Shown here: positions 50,180 through 59,258 of the stretch, piece by piece
Layout: every line of letters begins with the position of its first letter
How positions within the stretch are numbered: the first letter of the stretch is position 1
Origin: Microbaculum marinum
GTDB taxonomy: Bacteria > Pseudomonadota > Alphaproteobacteria > Rhizobiales > Tepidamorphaceae
Length of the DNA: 64,000 nt
Assembly: GCF_042646165.1 (NCBI RefSeq)
Contig: NZ_JBHRTC010000014.1
Reading direction: 5' to 3' (one strand)
Made by a program: the position numbers and the translations under genes
The notes under the pieces: generated by a model
What the model saw: only the letters and a program-made list of their open reading frames with translations
Told to the model about the DNA's origin: nothing
The model's database searches: none

Positions 50180-51460
50180 ATGTCGGCAGGACTGCAGCAC
50201 GAGAGCGTGTTCACGCTGGAAGCAACCCAGCTGAAATTCGGGGAAGGCGCCGTCGAGGAACTGGGATGGGAAATCCAGCGCCTCGGGCTGAAGCGGATCA
50301 TGCTGGTCGCCGATCCGGTGCTGCGCGACTACGGCGTCACCGACCGGGTGCTGGCCCAGATCGAGTCAGGGGGCGCCACGGCCGAGATCTACGAGGACAT
50401 CGCGGTCGAACCGACCATCGGGAGCTTCCAGAAAGCCGCCGACTTCGCCAAGGGGCGCGACTTTGACGGCTTCATCGGCCTCGGCGGCGGCTCGACCATG
50501 GACACCGCCAAGGTCTCGAACCTGATAAAGGTGCACGGCGGCGAGATCATGGACTACGTCAACCCGCCGATCGGCGCCGGCCGCAAGCCGCCCTCGCCGC
50601 TGCTGCCGCTGATCGCCATCCCGACGACGTCGGGTTCGGGCTCCGAGGCGACGACGGTGGCGATCCTCGACATCCCGGACCTGAAGGTGAAGACGGGGAT
50701 CTCGCACCGCTTCATGCGCCCTCTGCTGGCGATCGTCGACCCGGATCTCGCCCGCACCACGCCCGGCGCCGTGACGGCTTCGGCAGGCCTCGACGTCGTT
50801 TGCCACGCCGCCGAAAGCTATATCTCCAAGCCCTTCGACAAGCGCGACCGGCCCGCCAACCCCGGCGAGCGGCCCCCCTATCAGGGCTCCAACCCGATCG
50901 CCGACATCTGGTCGATGAAGGCCCTCGAGTTCGGCGGCCAGTTCCTGGCCCGCGCGGTGCGCGACGGCGACGACCTGGAAGCGCGCGGCACGATGATGCT
51001 GGGCGCCACGATGGCCGGCATCGGCTTCGGCACGGCCGGCTGCCACATCCCGCACTCCTGCGCCTATCCGATCGCCGGCCTTAAGCACGCCTACACGCCG
51101 GCGGGGTACCGCACCAACCATGCGTTCGTGCCGCACGGGTTTTCGGTCATCGTGACCGCGCCCGCCGCCTTCCGTTTCACCTATGACGCGGCGCCGGAGA
51201 AGCACATCAAGGCGGCCGAACTCCTGACGGGCGGCCCGATCGACAATCCCGGCCCGGAAAGCCTGCCGAGGGCCCTGACCGACCTGATGAAGCAGGTCGG
51301 CGCGCCGAGCGGCATCGAGGAGCTCGGCTACACGGAAGCGGACATTCCGGACATCATCGATGGCGCCCTGAAGCAGCAGCGCCTGCTTGTGCTCGCCCCC
51401 AAACCGCCGGAGCGAGGCGATCTCGAGGCGATCCTGAAGCAGTCGCTGAAGCTCTGGTAG
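50180..51460 (+). CDS. Iron-containing alcohol dehydrogenase, hydroxyacid-oxoacid transhydrogenase type
   Basis: The 426-residue protein follows the HOT/ADHFE1 branch of the Fe-ADH family: FTLEATQLKFGEGAVEELG, FIGLGGGSTMDTAKVSNL, AIPTTSGSGSEATTVAIL, AGLDVVCHAAESYISKPFD, CHIPHSCAYPIAGL and a TNHAFVPHGFSVIVTAPA histidine motif for metal. HOT transfers hydride from 4-hydroxybutyrate (or similar) to 2-oxoglutarate using bound NAD. An in-frame ATG at 50135 would add 15 residues; neither start has a strong ribosome site. The role may be in hydroxyacid turnover near the dicarboxylate genes. Confidence 0.85.
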   Translation: MSAGLQHESVFTLEATQLKFGEGAVEELGWEIQRLGLKRIMLVADPVLRDYGVTDRVLAQIESGGATAEIYEDIAVEPTIGSFQKAADFAKGRDFDGFIGLGGGSTMDTAKVSNLIKVHGGEIMDYVNPPIGAGRKPPSPLLPLIAIPTTSGSGSEATTVAILDIPDLKVKTGISHRFMRPLLAIVDPDLARTTPGAVTASAGLDVVCHAAESYISKPFDKRDRPANPGERPPYQGSNPIADIWSMKALEFGGQFLARAVRDGDDLEARGTMMLGATMAGIGFGTAGCHIPHSCAYPIAGLKHAYTPAGYRTNHAFVPHGFSVIVTAPAAFRFTYDAAPEKHIKAAELLTGGPIDNPGPESLPRALTDLMKQVGAPSGIEELGYTEADIPDIIDGALKQQRLLVLAPKPPERGDLEAILKQSLKLW

Positions 51461-51539
51461 GGCGGCGCCGGCGACGACGGAGCGACGCGTCCGGGACTCT
51501 GGGACCGGTCAGGGCGGGCATCGAGCCCGCCCTGACCGT

Positions 51540-52061
51540 CACCCCCACCCCGACCCTCCCCCATCAAGGGGGAGGGAGAGTTAATCGACGGGCCGTCACT
51601 TCAACGCGCTTCGTCATGTGACGCACACATTCCGGCATTTCGATTCCCGCCAGTGCACCAATATCCCCCTTCCCCCTTGATGGCGAAGGGTCGGGGTGGG
51701 GGTGCGCGGCGCAGTGGCCGGGATCCGAACGGAACGTTGCGAGGCCGTTCGGATCGGCCGCCTCGAGATGGTCCGCCCAGTCACGCCAGCAAGAGCATCC
51801 TTCGTAGACGAAGGCCGCGCCGTCGAGGGTCGAATAGTGCATCCGGATGATGGCGCACGAGCCAGGCGTCGAGCCGTGCCCGGCCTGGGCGTTGGGATCG
51901 ACCCCCACGGGCCGGGAGCCGAGCCTGGCAAGCGCGAGGACGGTGGGCGCACCGATGAAGCCGGCCGGATCGCGTGCGTCACAAGATGAGGTGCGGTTGA
52001 CGTGATGGCCCGTCGATTAACTCCCCCTCCCCCTTGATGGGGGAGGGTCGGGGTGGGGGTG
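51540..52061. repeat. Segment bounded by 55-bp inverted repeats
   Basis: The left arm (51540-51594) and right arm (52007-52061) are inverted copies with one mismatch. They contain the cccccaccccgaccctcccc-type unit plus an extra 17 bp, gagttaatcgacgggcc, that is not palindromic. A third, degenerate unit lies at about 51664-51705. Between them is a decayed oxidoreductase fragment. Apart from that fragment the 673-bp gap (51461-52133) holds no gene. Confidence 0.9.
51715..51965 (-). pseudogene. Fragment of a DAO-type FAD-dependent oxidoreductase
   Basis: On the minus strand this stretch reads IGAPTVLALARLGSRPVGVD, then STPGSCAIIRMHYSTLDGAA and WRDWADHLEAADPNGLATF. That pattern looks like the N-terminal FAD-binding region of glycine/sarcosine oxidase-like proteins just after the dinucleotide loop. 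The frame then runs into the repeat unit at 51664-51705, and the GxGxxG start is missing. I read it as a gene broken at both ends by repeats; the family call is from memory of the pattern. Confidence 0.5.
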
Positions 52062-52133
52062 AGCGGCGCGGTGGCTCGATGCCACCGGGCCGCGTCCGTA
52101 CCCGGGGCTCGCATGTGAGGATACCGGCTCTTC

Positions 52134-53714
52134 CTACAGCGTCCTGATGGTCTTCAGGGCGCCGTCGAGCATCTCGCCCTTCTCGTCCTTCAGCGCCGCC
52201 TCGATCAGGCGGTGCAGCCATTCGGCCGCGTCGTCGCGCCCCTTGAGGACGGGAAGTGCGGAGAGGACGCGGTCGAACTTCGATTCGCCGCGGGCATGGG
52301 TGTCGCTGTAGCCCTTGATGAGGCGGCGGCAGCGAATGACCTCCACCGCGAGATCGTAATCTTCGGGGATGGTGGCGTTGGCGAGCGACAGCCAGTCCTC
52401 AAGATGTGCCGTCTCGGTCCGGTGGCGGAGGCTGCGACGGCGTATCCGCCGCAGGCCGCCGACGAAGTAGAGCGCCAGGAACCAGCGGATCGTGTCGGTG
52501 CGAACGTGGCGTCCCCTGTTGACCAGCCGGTCGAGCGTCCGGCGCAGGCCGGGGCGCGTCACGATGAAGTTGCCAAGACCGGCCGGCATGGTGCCGCAGA
52601 CTTCCTCGATGCGCGGGTGCATGAATTCGGTGACGTGCATCACGTTGCGGTCGCCGACGCCCATCTGCGTCTCGATGCGGCGGAAGCGGGAGGCTCGGGT
52701 CTTCAGATCGGCGACGCGGACGACGTCGTCATAGGCCATGGCGTTGGCAACGTACTTGGCCGACTCCACGGTGAAGCGGAATCCCTTTTCCACCCCGCCT
52801 GAAGCGCTGTCGCGATCGTACTGCGCCTTCAGCCGGTCGAGATACTCGCCGCCATAGCCGACGTCCTGGAAATCGACGACCTTCTCGAGCCCCGCCCGCA
52901 GCATCGGACGGGCAGCGGCGGGGAACTCCCGTTCGATCCGCTCGAGCAGGCCGCCCCAGGCACGGCGTTCCTTTTCCGGACCGACAACTCCCTTGTCGCC
53001 GGAGCGGACATCCGACCGTGTCAGCGACGCAGCGGCTGCGGGATTGCCGATCGCCTCGGCACCGGCCCGGAAAGCCCTGAGGCTCGCCTCGATGCCGCGT
53101 CCGCCCGCCTTGATCGTCTCCTCGAAGGTATCCGGTGCGAACGGCAGGACCCGGGCGCCCGCCAGCGCGCCGAACAGGCTGGCGGAGATGACGCTGCCGT
53201 TCTGCTTGGCCAGACGGTCGAGGTCGGCGGACAGGAACCGCCGCGATGCCGCCAGGGCGGCATCCGCAACCGGGTCGGACTCGGCGATGCCGCTGCCGGG
53301 CACGATCTTCTCGATCACGGCAAGCGTCCGGTCCGTGGAGGCGATCAGGGTGGTGCGGTCGGGGGTGACGAAGCCGCGCTGGATCGCGCGTCCCGCTTCC
53401 ATCATCTCGGCGGCGAGCACGATGTCGACGTCGCCGGGCGAGGGCATCAGCGCAAGGACAGGCGTGCCGCCGGCCTCGTCCTCGCGCACCATCTCCACGT
53501 AGTAGATCGTCGCACCGGTCCGCTGGGCGACGCCGGGCACGGACGTCGCCTGGGCGTACCAGCCGTTGCGCTCGGCGACATCGACGATCCAGTCGGTGAT
53601 GACGCCGCCGCCCTGGCCGCCGACCGCCAGGATCGCCAGCTTGATGACTTCGTCGCGGTCCGTCGCCAGCCCCGCGGCCGCGCCGGGATCCGTTTCCGTC
53701 ATCGTCATCGCCAT
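52134..53714 (-). CDS. iorB: Indolepyruvate ferredoxin oxidoreductase, beta subunit family
   Basis: The 526-residue protein has an N-terminal gamma-type pyruvate:ferredoxin oxidoreductase domain (about 20-220; LAILAVGGQGGGVITDWIVD, ATSVPGVAQRTGATIYYVEM) and a long alpha-helical C-terminal region found in the proteobacterial IorB branch (about 300-526). With IorA it decarboxylates aryl pyruvates such as indolepyruvate to aryl-acetyl-CoA, reducing ferredoxin. It begins 4 bp after iorA ends, so the two form one operon. Confidence 0.87.
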   Translation of the reverse strand: MAMTMTETDPGAAAGLATDRDEVIKLAILAVGGQGGGVITDWIVDVAERNGWYAQATSVPGVAQRTGATIYYVEMVREDEAGGTPVLALMPSPGDVDIVLAAEMMEAGRAIQRGFVTPDRTTLIASTDRTLAVIEKIVPGSGIAESDPVADAALAASRRFLSADLDRLAKQNGSVISASLFGALAGARVLPFAPDTFEETIKAGGRGIEASLRAFRAGAEAIGNPAAAASLTRSDVRSGDKGVVGPEKERRAWGGLLERIEREFPAAARPMLRAGLEKVVDFQDVGYGGEYLDRLKAQYDRDSASGGVEKGFRFTVESAKYVANAMAYDDVVRVADLKTRASRFRRIETQMGVGDRNVMHVTEFMHPRIEEVCGTMPAGLGNFIVTRPGLRRTLDRLVNRGRHVRTDTIRWFLALYFVGGLRRIRRRSLRHRTETAHLEDWLSLANATIPEDYDLAVEVIRCRRLIKGYSDTHARGESKFDRVLSALPVLKGRDDAAEWLHRLIEAALKDEKGEMLDGALKTIRTL

Positions 53715-53718
53715 CTTG

Positions 53719-55872
53719 TCAGGCGGCTCCCGCGCTGAAGGTCAGCCGCGACGCGTCGCGGCGGCGCTGCAGCCAGCCGGTGACCCGCGTCCGCAGCCGG
53801 GCCATGAACCGGTCCCAGCCGCTGGGGTTGTGGATCACGTCGGCGCGGTAGAAGGACGGGCACAGCACCGCGGCGTCGGCAACCTCGCCGCAATTGCCGC
53901 AGCCGACGCAGGTTTCGTCGATCGCGGCCACGGGATCGTCGCGCAGCGGATCGTCGAGCGTCTTCACCGACAATGACGGGCAGCCGGACAGCCGCATGCA
54001 GGCGTGATCGCCGGTGCAGACGTCCTCGTCGACGCCGAAACGCGGCTTGACCGAGCGCTTGCCCTCCTTGATGGCACTGGCGAGCAGCGGCCGCTCGCGG
54101 CGCTGGCGGTTCAGCATGCATTCGGAGGAGGCGACGACGATCTTCGGTCCCTTCTCGTCGGTGGTGAGCGCCTCGCGGAAGATCTCGCGCAGCTTGCCGA
54201 CGTCGTAGGTGCGGTCGACGTGGCGGACCCACTTCGCGCCGACGCCCTTCACGGCATCGGTGATCGGGTGGCTGGTCGAGCGCGACCGGTTCTTCGCGCG
54301 CGAGGAGGGGATGTCCTGACCGCCGGTCGCCGCCGAATAGTAGTTGTCGACGATCACGATCATGCCGTCATGCTTGTTGAAGACGGCGTTGGTGATGCCG
54401 CTGCTCAGGCCGTTGTGCCAGAAGCCGCCGTCGCCCATCACCGAGATTGGCCGCTTCTTCGCCTCGACGTTGAAGGCCGACGCCGATGCCGGACCGAGGC
54501 CGTAGCCCATGGTGCTGGCGCCGATGTTGAACGGCGGCATGATCGAGAACAGGTGGCAGCCGATGTCGGCGGCGACGTGGTGCTCGCCGAGTTCCTCCTG
54601 GACGAGCTTCATCGCCGCGAAGATCGGCCGTTCCGGGCAGCCGGTGCAGAAGCCCGGCGGGCGCGGCGGCACGACCTTCGACAGGTCCGGCACCAGCGGC
54701 GCCTCCGGCTCGTTCGGCGCCCGGTCCTTGTCGCTGAGCAGGCCGCCGGCGTGGTCGCGCAGGAAGTCGCGGATCGCGCTCAGCATCACCGCGCCGGTAT
54801 ATTCGCCGGCCATCGGGAAGGGATCCTTGCCGCGCAGGAGGGTGTCGATGCCCGCCTTGTGCAGCATCGCGCCGAAGGCCTGCTCGATATGGTTCGGCTG
54901 GGCTTCCTCGACGACCAGCACCGCATCCTTGTCGCGGGCGAAGTCGAGGAATTCGTCGTCGATCAGCGGGTAGGTGACGTTCAGCACATAGAGCGGCACG
55001 TCGGTGTTGCCGCGGATGTCGGCGAGGCCGAGCCGCTGCAGCGCCCGCATGACGCCGTTGTACATGCCGCCCTGCAGGACGATCCCGACATTGCCGTCGG
55101 CGGGGCCGAAGAACTCGTTGAGCTTGCGCTCCTTGACGAAGCTGACGGCGGCCGGCCAGCGCTTCGAGATCTTCTCCTGCTCGTGCAGGAACGAGGCCGG
55201 CGGCAGGACGATGCGATTGAGGTCTCGCTTCGGGGTCTCCAGCGCCTCGGCGAGCGACATCTTCGGCTTGACGTTGTCGCGGGCCTTGAAGCGGCCGTGG
55301 ACGTGGCAGGCGCGAATCCGCATCTCAAGCATCACCGGGGTGTTCGAGGCCTCCGAAAGTTCGAAGCCCTCGCGCACCGCCTTGACGATCATCTCCAGGT
55401 TCGGCCGCGGGTCGAGCAGCCAGATCTGCGACTTCATCGCGAACGCGTGGCTGCGCTCCTGCATGATCGAGGCGCCCTCGCCGTAGTCCTCGCCGACGAT
55501 GATCAGGGCGCCGCCGTTGACGCCGCCCGAGGCGAGATTGGCCAGCGCGTCCGAGGCGACGTTGGTGCCCACCGTCGACTTGAACGTGACCGCACCGCGG
55601 ATCGGATAGTGCATCGAGGCGGCCAGCGTGGCCGCCGCGGTCGCCTCCGAGGCGCTCGCCTCGAAATGGACGCCGAGCTCGCCGAGGATGTCCTGGGCGT
55701 CGGCAAGCACGTCCATCAGGTGCGAGATCGGCGCGCCCTGGTAGCCGCCGACATAGCCGACCCCGCATTCCAGCAGCGCCTTGGTTACGGCGAGGATACC
55801 CTCGCCGCGGAACTCCTCGCCCGCGCCGATGCGCAACTGCTCGACTTCCTTCGCGAATGACCGTTCGGCCAT
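53719..55872 (-). CDS. iorA: Indolepyruvate ferredoxin oxidoreductase, alpha subunit
   Basis: The 717-residue subunit has a pyrimidine-binding transketolase-like domain (GGYQGAPISHLMDVLAD near residue 40), a central domain and a TPP-binding domain (TGCPERPIFAAM, VMGDGGFWHNGLSSGITNAV, VDNYYSAATGGQDIPSS). Its C-terminal ferredoxin-like part has cysteines in CTGDHACMRLSGC and CVGCGNCG (655-662), ligands for two [4Fe-4S] clusters. It heads the iorA-iorB operon. Upstream lie 594 bp of non-coding repeat-bearing DNA. Confidence 0.9.
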   Translation of the reverse strand: MAERSFAKEVEQLRIGAGEEFRGEGILAVTKALLECGVGYVGGYQGAPISHLMDVLADAQDILGELGVHFEASASEATAAATLAASMHYPIRGAVTFKSTVGTNVASDALANLASGGVNGGALIIVGEDYGEGASIMQERSHAFAMKSQIWLLDPRPNLEMIVKAVREGFELSEASNTPVMLEMRIRACHVHGRFKARDNVKPKMSLAEALETPKRDLNRIVLPPASFLHEQEKISKRWPAAVSFVKERKLNEFFGPADGNVGIVLQGGMYNGVMRALQRLGLADIRGNTDVPLYVLNVTYPLIDDEFLDFARDKDAVLVVEEAQPNHIEQAFGAMLHKAGIDTLLRGKDPFPMAGEYTGAVMLSAIRDFLRDHAGGLLSDKDRAPNEPEAPLVPDLSKVVPPRPPGFCTGCPERPIFAAMKLVQEELGEHHVAADIGCHLFSIMPPFNIGASTMGYGLGPASASAFNVEAKKRPISVMGDGGFWHNGLSSGITNAVFNKHDGMIVIVDNYYSAATGGQDIPSSRAKNRSRSTSHPITDAVKGVGAKWVRHVDRTYDVGKLREIFREALTTDEKGPKIVVASSECMLNRQRRERPLLASAIKEGKRSVKPRFGVDEDVCTGDHACMRLSGCPSLSVKTLDDPLRDDPVAAIDETCVGCGNCGEVADAAVLCPSFYRADVIHNPSGWDRFMARLRTRVTGWLQRRRDASRLTFSAGAA

Positions 55873-56466
55873 GTTACCGGCTCCTCGTGTTCCAGCCGCG
55901 CCACAGCGGCGGCGGCAGCGCGCGCGCAGCGACCACCCGGTCCCGCGCGCAGAGCCCCCCGACCCTCGGCTTCAAGTCGCCCGAAACGCTGCGCGTTGCG
56001 TCCGACGCCGCGAGCTGCTCTCCTGGCGCTCGGCCACCCAGCGCTCCGCCGGAGCGGGGCGCGTCTCCGCCCTGCGGAAGCGGTGCTTCCGCTGCCGGCT
56101 CCGCCGGCACCGGGCTCCAACCCTCGCGCGGAAGGCACTCGAAACGCTGACGCGTTTCGTCCGCTGGCGCGGACCGTGCCTTACCCCCCTCTCCATCTCT
56201 CCCCCACAAGGGGGGAGAGGGGAACAAGGCGCCGGTCTTGGAGATACTGACCACCTCCTGCCGTGCAGCGAGACGTGCCTCCAAGGTCACGACGGGCGGT
56301 CGCTCCGATCGCCCCTCTCCCCCCTTGTGGGGGAGAGATGGAGAGGGGGGTGCGTGCACGGCACCGGCGGCAGACACGGCATCTCGTCGACACGCACCAG
56401 ATGCGCCCGCCGTCCCGCGACCTCCGCCGGCTTCAGCCACTCCCTGCATCGGGCCGCCTTTCGCCC
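55873..56466. other. 594-bp intergenic interval with repeats
   Basis: No gene is supported here. The left 300 bp are GC-rich with hairpin-forming segments (for example cggaagcggtgcttccgctgccg near 56078-56100). The right part holds the compound repeat at 56183-56351. The iorA promoter must lie in the left part but was not resolved. Confidence 0.6.
56183..56351. repeat. Compound inverted repeat with identical 40-bp arms
   Basis: Arms at 56183-56222 and 56312-56351 are exact inverted copies, acccccctctccatctctcc extending through cccccacaaggggg. They are separated by 89 bp. The layout equals those at 2949-3116 and 63579-63751. It lies between the end of the VOC gene and the start of iorA. Confidence 0.92.
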
Positions 56467-57072
56467 CTACTCCGCCGGCGCCCTGGTCGACCAGAGCACC
56501 GGTCCGCCGTCCTTCTCGTAGGCCATCCCGTCGGGGTAGCTGATCGCCTCGAGCTGCAGCCCCCAGGGGGCGAAGAAATACAGGATCGTCTGTCCGGCTG
56601 CCGGCCCCTCGTTGACCGGGAACGGGCCCATCAGCGTGCGGATGCCGTTCTCCTTGAAGTACTCCGCGGCGGCATCGATGTCCTCGACGTAGAAGGCCAG
56701 GTGATGGCCGCCGTGGTCGCTGTTCTTCGGCATCTCGGTGGTCTGGTCGGGCGCGGTGTACTGGAACAGCTCGATGTTGCTGCCATGGCCGCAGCGCACC
56801 AGCGAGATCTGTTCGATCACCGCGCGTGGATGGACGTTGACGAGGTCCTGCATGAAGGTGCCGGTATCGTCGCGGAACGGCCCGAAGGACATCGCCTTCT
56901 CGCATCCGACGATATCGACGAAGAACGTCTCGGCTTCGCCGATGTCGGGCACGGTGATGCCGACATGGTCCATGCCGGTCATCCCCGGGATCTCCGCCGA
57001 TGCGGGCGCCTGGACGCCCGCCGAAGAGACCATCATTGCGGCGGCGGCCACTACTCCGAGCAAGGTCTTCAT
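56467..57072 (-). CDS. Exported VOC family (glyoxalase/dioxygenase-fold) protein
   Basis: The 201-residue protein starts with a clear signal peptide (MKTLLGVVAAAAMMVSSAGV, cleavage near ASA at 26). A VOC domain follows: GMDHVGITVPDIGEAETFFVDIVG, SNIELFQYTAP, HGGHHLAFYVEDIDAAAEYFKENG and WGLQLEAISYPDG. Metal ligands are probably the H of MDHVG, the E of IELFQ, the second H of GHHLA and the E of LQLEAIS. A secreted VOC enzyme is uncommon. It lies 54 bp after the MarR gene, probably in the same leftward operon; its substrate is unknown. Confidence 0.82.
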   Translation of the reverse strand: MKTLLGVVAAAAMMVSSAGVQAPASAEIPGMTGMDHVGITVPDIGEAETFFVDIVGCEKAMSFGPFRDDTGTFMQDLVNVHPRAVIEQISLVRCGHGSNIELFQYTAPDQTTEMPKNSDHGGHHLAFYVEDIDAAAEYFKENGIRTLMGPFPVNEGPAAGQTILYFFAPWGLQLEAISYPDGMAYEKDGGPVLWSTRAPAE

Positions 57073-57126
57073 TCCGTTTCTCCTCCAGATGCGCCGCCCG
57101 GCAGCCGGTCCCCCCGGCTCCTGCCG

Positions 57127-57648
57127 TCAGAAGTCGTGGCGGCGGATGTTGCGCAGGACCCGCGTCAGCAGGACGATGAGGGTCTCGTAGTCCTCGTCGG
57201 AAAACCCGTCGAACATGTGCTCCAGCGAGCCGTGCATGACCGGCCAGACCTGGCGGAAGGCCTCGCGGCCCTTCTCGGTGAGATAGAGCTCGCGCACCCG
57301 CAGGTCGCCCTTGCGGTTCTTGCGGCGCACCAGCCCGTCGCGCTCCATGCCGTCGAGCGTCCGGCTCATGGTCGACTGCTCGGCGATGGTGAACACGGCG
57401 AGTTCGTTCACGGTGATGCCTGCCATCACCGAAAGAACCGACAGGATCCGCATCTGGATCGTCGTCAGGCCCTGCTCCTTCAGCCGCTCCAGCAGGTCGG
57501 TGTTCCAGCGCGCCGAGATCCGATTGATGAGATAGGGCGCGAAATGATCGAGGCCGATCTCGCCGAGCGACGGCACCCGTTCGGCACGGTCGCCGGCGGC
57601 TGCGTCAACCGCCATATCGGTGCGTTCGATCGCCACCGGCTTGTTCAT
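57127..57648 (-). CDS. MarR family transcriptional regulator
   Basis: A 173-residue regulator: after about 40 variable residues comes HFAPYLINRISARWN, then the winged helix (about 65-130; GLTTIQMRILSVLSVMAG, TVNELAVFTIAEQSTMSRTLDGMERDGLVRRKN) and the wing KGDLRVRELYLTEKGREAF. Its ATG overlaps the stop of the oxidoreductase gene by 4 bp. It probably controls both halves of the divergon by binding the AT-rich palindromes at 60145 and 61860. Confidence 0.88.
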   Translation of the reverse strand: MNKPVAIERTDMAVDAAAGDRAERVPSLGEIGLDHFAPYLINRISARWNTDLLERLKEQGLTTIQMRILSVLSVMAGITVNELAVFTIAEQSTMSRTLDGMERDGLVRRKNRKGDLRVRELYLTEKGREAFRQVWPVMHGSLEHMFDGFSDEDYETLIVLLTRVLRNIRRHDF

Positions 57649-59225
57649 TTCAGCGCCTTGCTCAGCGCGAAGCCCGATCCGCCGCCGAGGCCGGCGCCGG
57701 GATGGGTCGACGCGCCGATGTGATAGAGGCCGGCGACACGGGTCTTGTGATCGACCGTCGTCGGCAGCGGCCGCCAGATGAACGCCTGGTCGATGGCGCA
57801 GGAGCCGCCGTAGGGATCGCCGCCGACCAGGTTGATGTTCATCGCCTCCAGGTCGGCCGGCGAGTAGGCGCGCCGCGCGACGACGTTGTCGGCAAAGCCG
57901 GTGATGTGCTTTTTCAGGATCGCCTCGACCCGGTCGGCATAGGCTTCCCGAAGTTCTTCCGTCCAGCGGCCGTCGGCGGGAACGTCCAGCTTGCCGGCGG
58001 CATCGCCCTTCACGTGGCGCGGCGCCTCGGGCAACTGCAGCCAGAGGATGGCGGCACCGTCCGGGCAGCGCGAGGGATCGAGCGCATGGGGCTGGCCGAC
58101 GCAGATCGTCGGCACCTCGGGCAGCATGCCGCGCTCGCACTCGTTGACCGCCTTGGAGACGCCGTCGAGGCCGGGGGTCAGGTGCGTCAGGGCCACCTGC
58201 TCCAGTCCCGCGGTCTTCCATTTCGGCGGCGTCTTCAGGGCGTAGTGGATCTGCATGTCGCCCTTGCCGTAGCGATACCCGTCGACCGCCTCGCGGGTCG
58301 GCGCGTCGACGGCTTCCGACGGCAGCAGCCGGCCGTAGAGCTGGTTCGGCGTGACGGAGCAGATGACCCCCTGCCCCGCCTCGACGATCTCGCCGCCGGC
58401 AAGCCGCACGCCGGTCGCGCGGCCGTTCGACACGATGACCTGCTCGACGTCGGCGCCGGTGCGAACCTCACCGCCCTGCTCGGCGATCAGCGCCTCGAAC
58501 GCCTTGACGGCATTTGCCGCACCGCCCTTCGCGACGGGGGTGCCGGCGGCCTCGGTGGCGAACGCGATCACCCGGGTGATCTCGCCCGAGAACGCGCTCT
58601 CCGGACCGAGTCCCGCATGCAGCGTCCAGGGCGCGAACAGCGCCTGGATCAGTTCGGAGCGGTACGTCGTCTCGAGCCAGCCGCGGCTCGGACGCAGGCT
58701 TTCGCCGAGGCGGGCGGCAAGGCCCCGCACACCGCGGCGCCGCGCCTCGCGGAACAGCAGCTTCGCCGTCCCCCAGGTCCACAGCGCGCCGCCGACCAGG
58801 CCGAAGACGAGATCGGCGTCTCCCTCGACCGTCTCCATGTCGGCGCGGTAGCGGTCGCCATCGCCGGCAGACAGCTCGTTGAACCGTGCCACGTTGGCGT
58901 CGCGATCCATCGTCAGAACGACGCTGCGGCCGTCGGGCAGCAGCACCGCGGTCGGATGCGGCGTATGGGCGAACTCGAGCCCGTGCCGACCCAGATCGTC
59001 GCCGATCTCGGCGAAGGCAGGCGACGTTATGAACAGCACGAAGGTCGCCGCCATCACATCGTGCCTGTAGCCCGGCGCGGTGATCTCGTCGGTGCGCATG
59101 CAACCGCCGGCGACGTCCTCACGGTCGAGGACGATCACCTTCTTGCCGCGCTTGCCCAGAAGCGCGGCACAGGTGAGGCCGTTGATGCCGGCCCCGACGA
59201 TCACGTAGTCCGCCGATGCGGCCAT
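57645..59225 (-). CDS. Phytoene-desaturase-like FAD/NAD(P) oxidoreductase A
   Basis: A 526-residue flavin enzyme of the COG1233 group, with the Rossmann loop YVIVGAGINGLTCAALLGKRG (about 7-27), the FAD contact GGCMRTDEITAPGYRHDV, and the C-terminal FAD motif GLYHIGASTHPGAGLGGGSGFAL. It resembles carotenoid desaturases and retinol saturases, but no carotenoid gene is nearby. In this cluster it may dehydrogenate a catabolic substrate. It is paralogous to the gene at 60248-61819. Second gene of the leftward operon, 33 bp after the cyclase gene. Confidence 0.85.
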   Translation of the reverse strand: MAASADYVIVGAGINGLTCAALLGKRGKKVIVLDREDVAGGCMRTDEITAPGYRHDVMAATFVLFITSPAFAEIGDDLGRHGLEFAHTPHPTAVLLPDGRSVVLTMDRDANVARFNELSAGDGDRYRADMETVEGDADLVFGLVGGALWTWGTAKLLFREARRRGVRGLAARLGESLRPSRGWLETTYRSELIQALFAPWTLHAGLGPESAFSGEITRVIAFATEAAGTPVAKGGAANAVKAFEALIAEQGGEVRTGADVEQVIVSNGRATGVRLAGGEIVEAGQGVICSVTPNQLYGRLLPSEAVDAPTREAVDGYRYGKGDMQIHYALKTPPKWKTAGLEQVALTHLTPGLDGVSKAVNECERGMLPEVPTICVGQPHALDPSRCPDGAAILWLQLPEAPRHVKGDAAGKLDVPADGRWTEELREAYADRVEAILKKHITGFADNVVARRAYSPADLEAMNINLVGGDPYGGSCAIDQAFIWRPLPTTVDHKTRVAGLYHIGASTHPGAGLGGGSGFALSKALK

Positions 59226-59258
59226 CGCTGTGTCTCCGCCTGATGGTCCCCGGACCGT

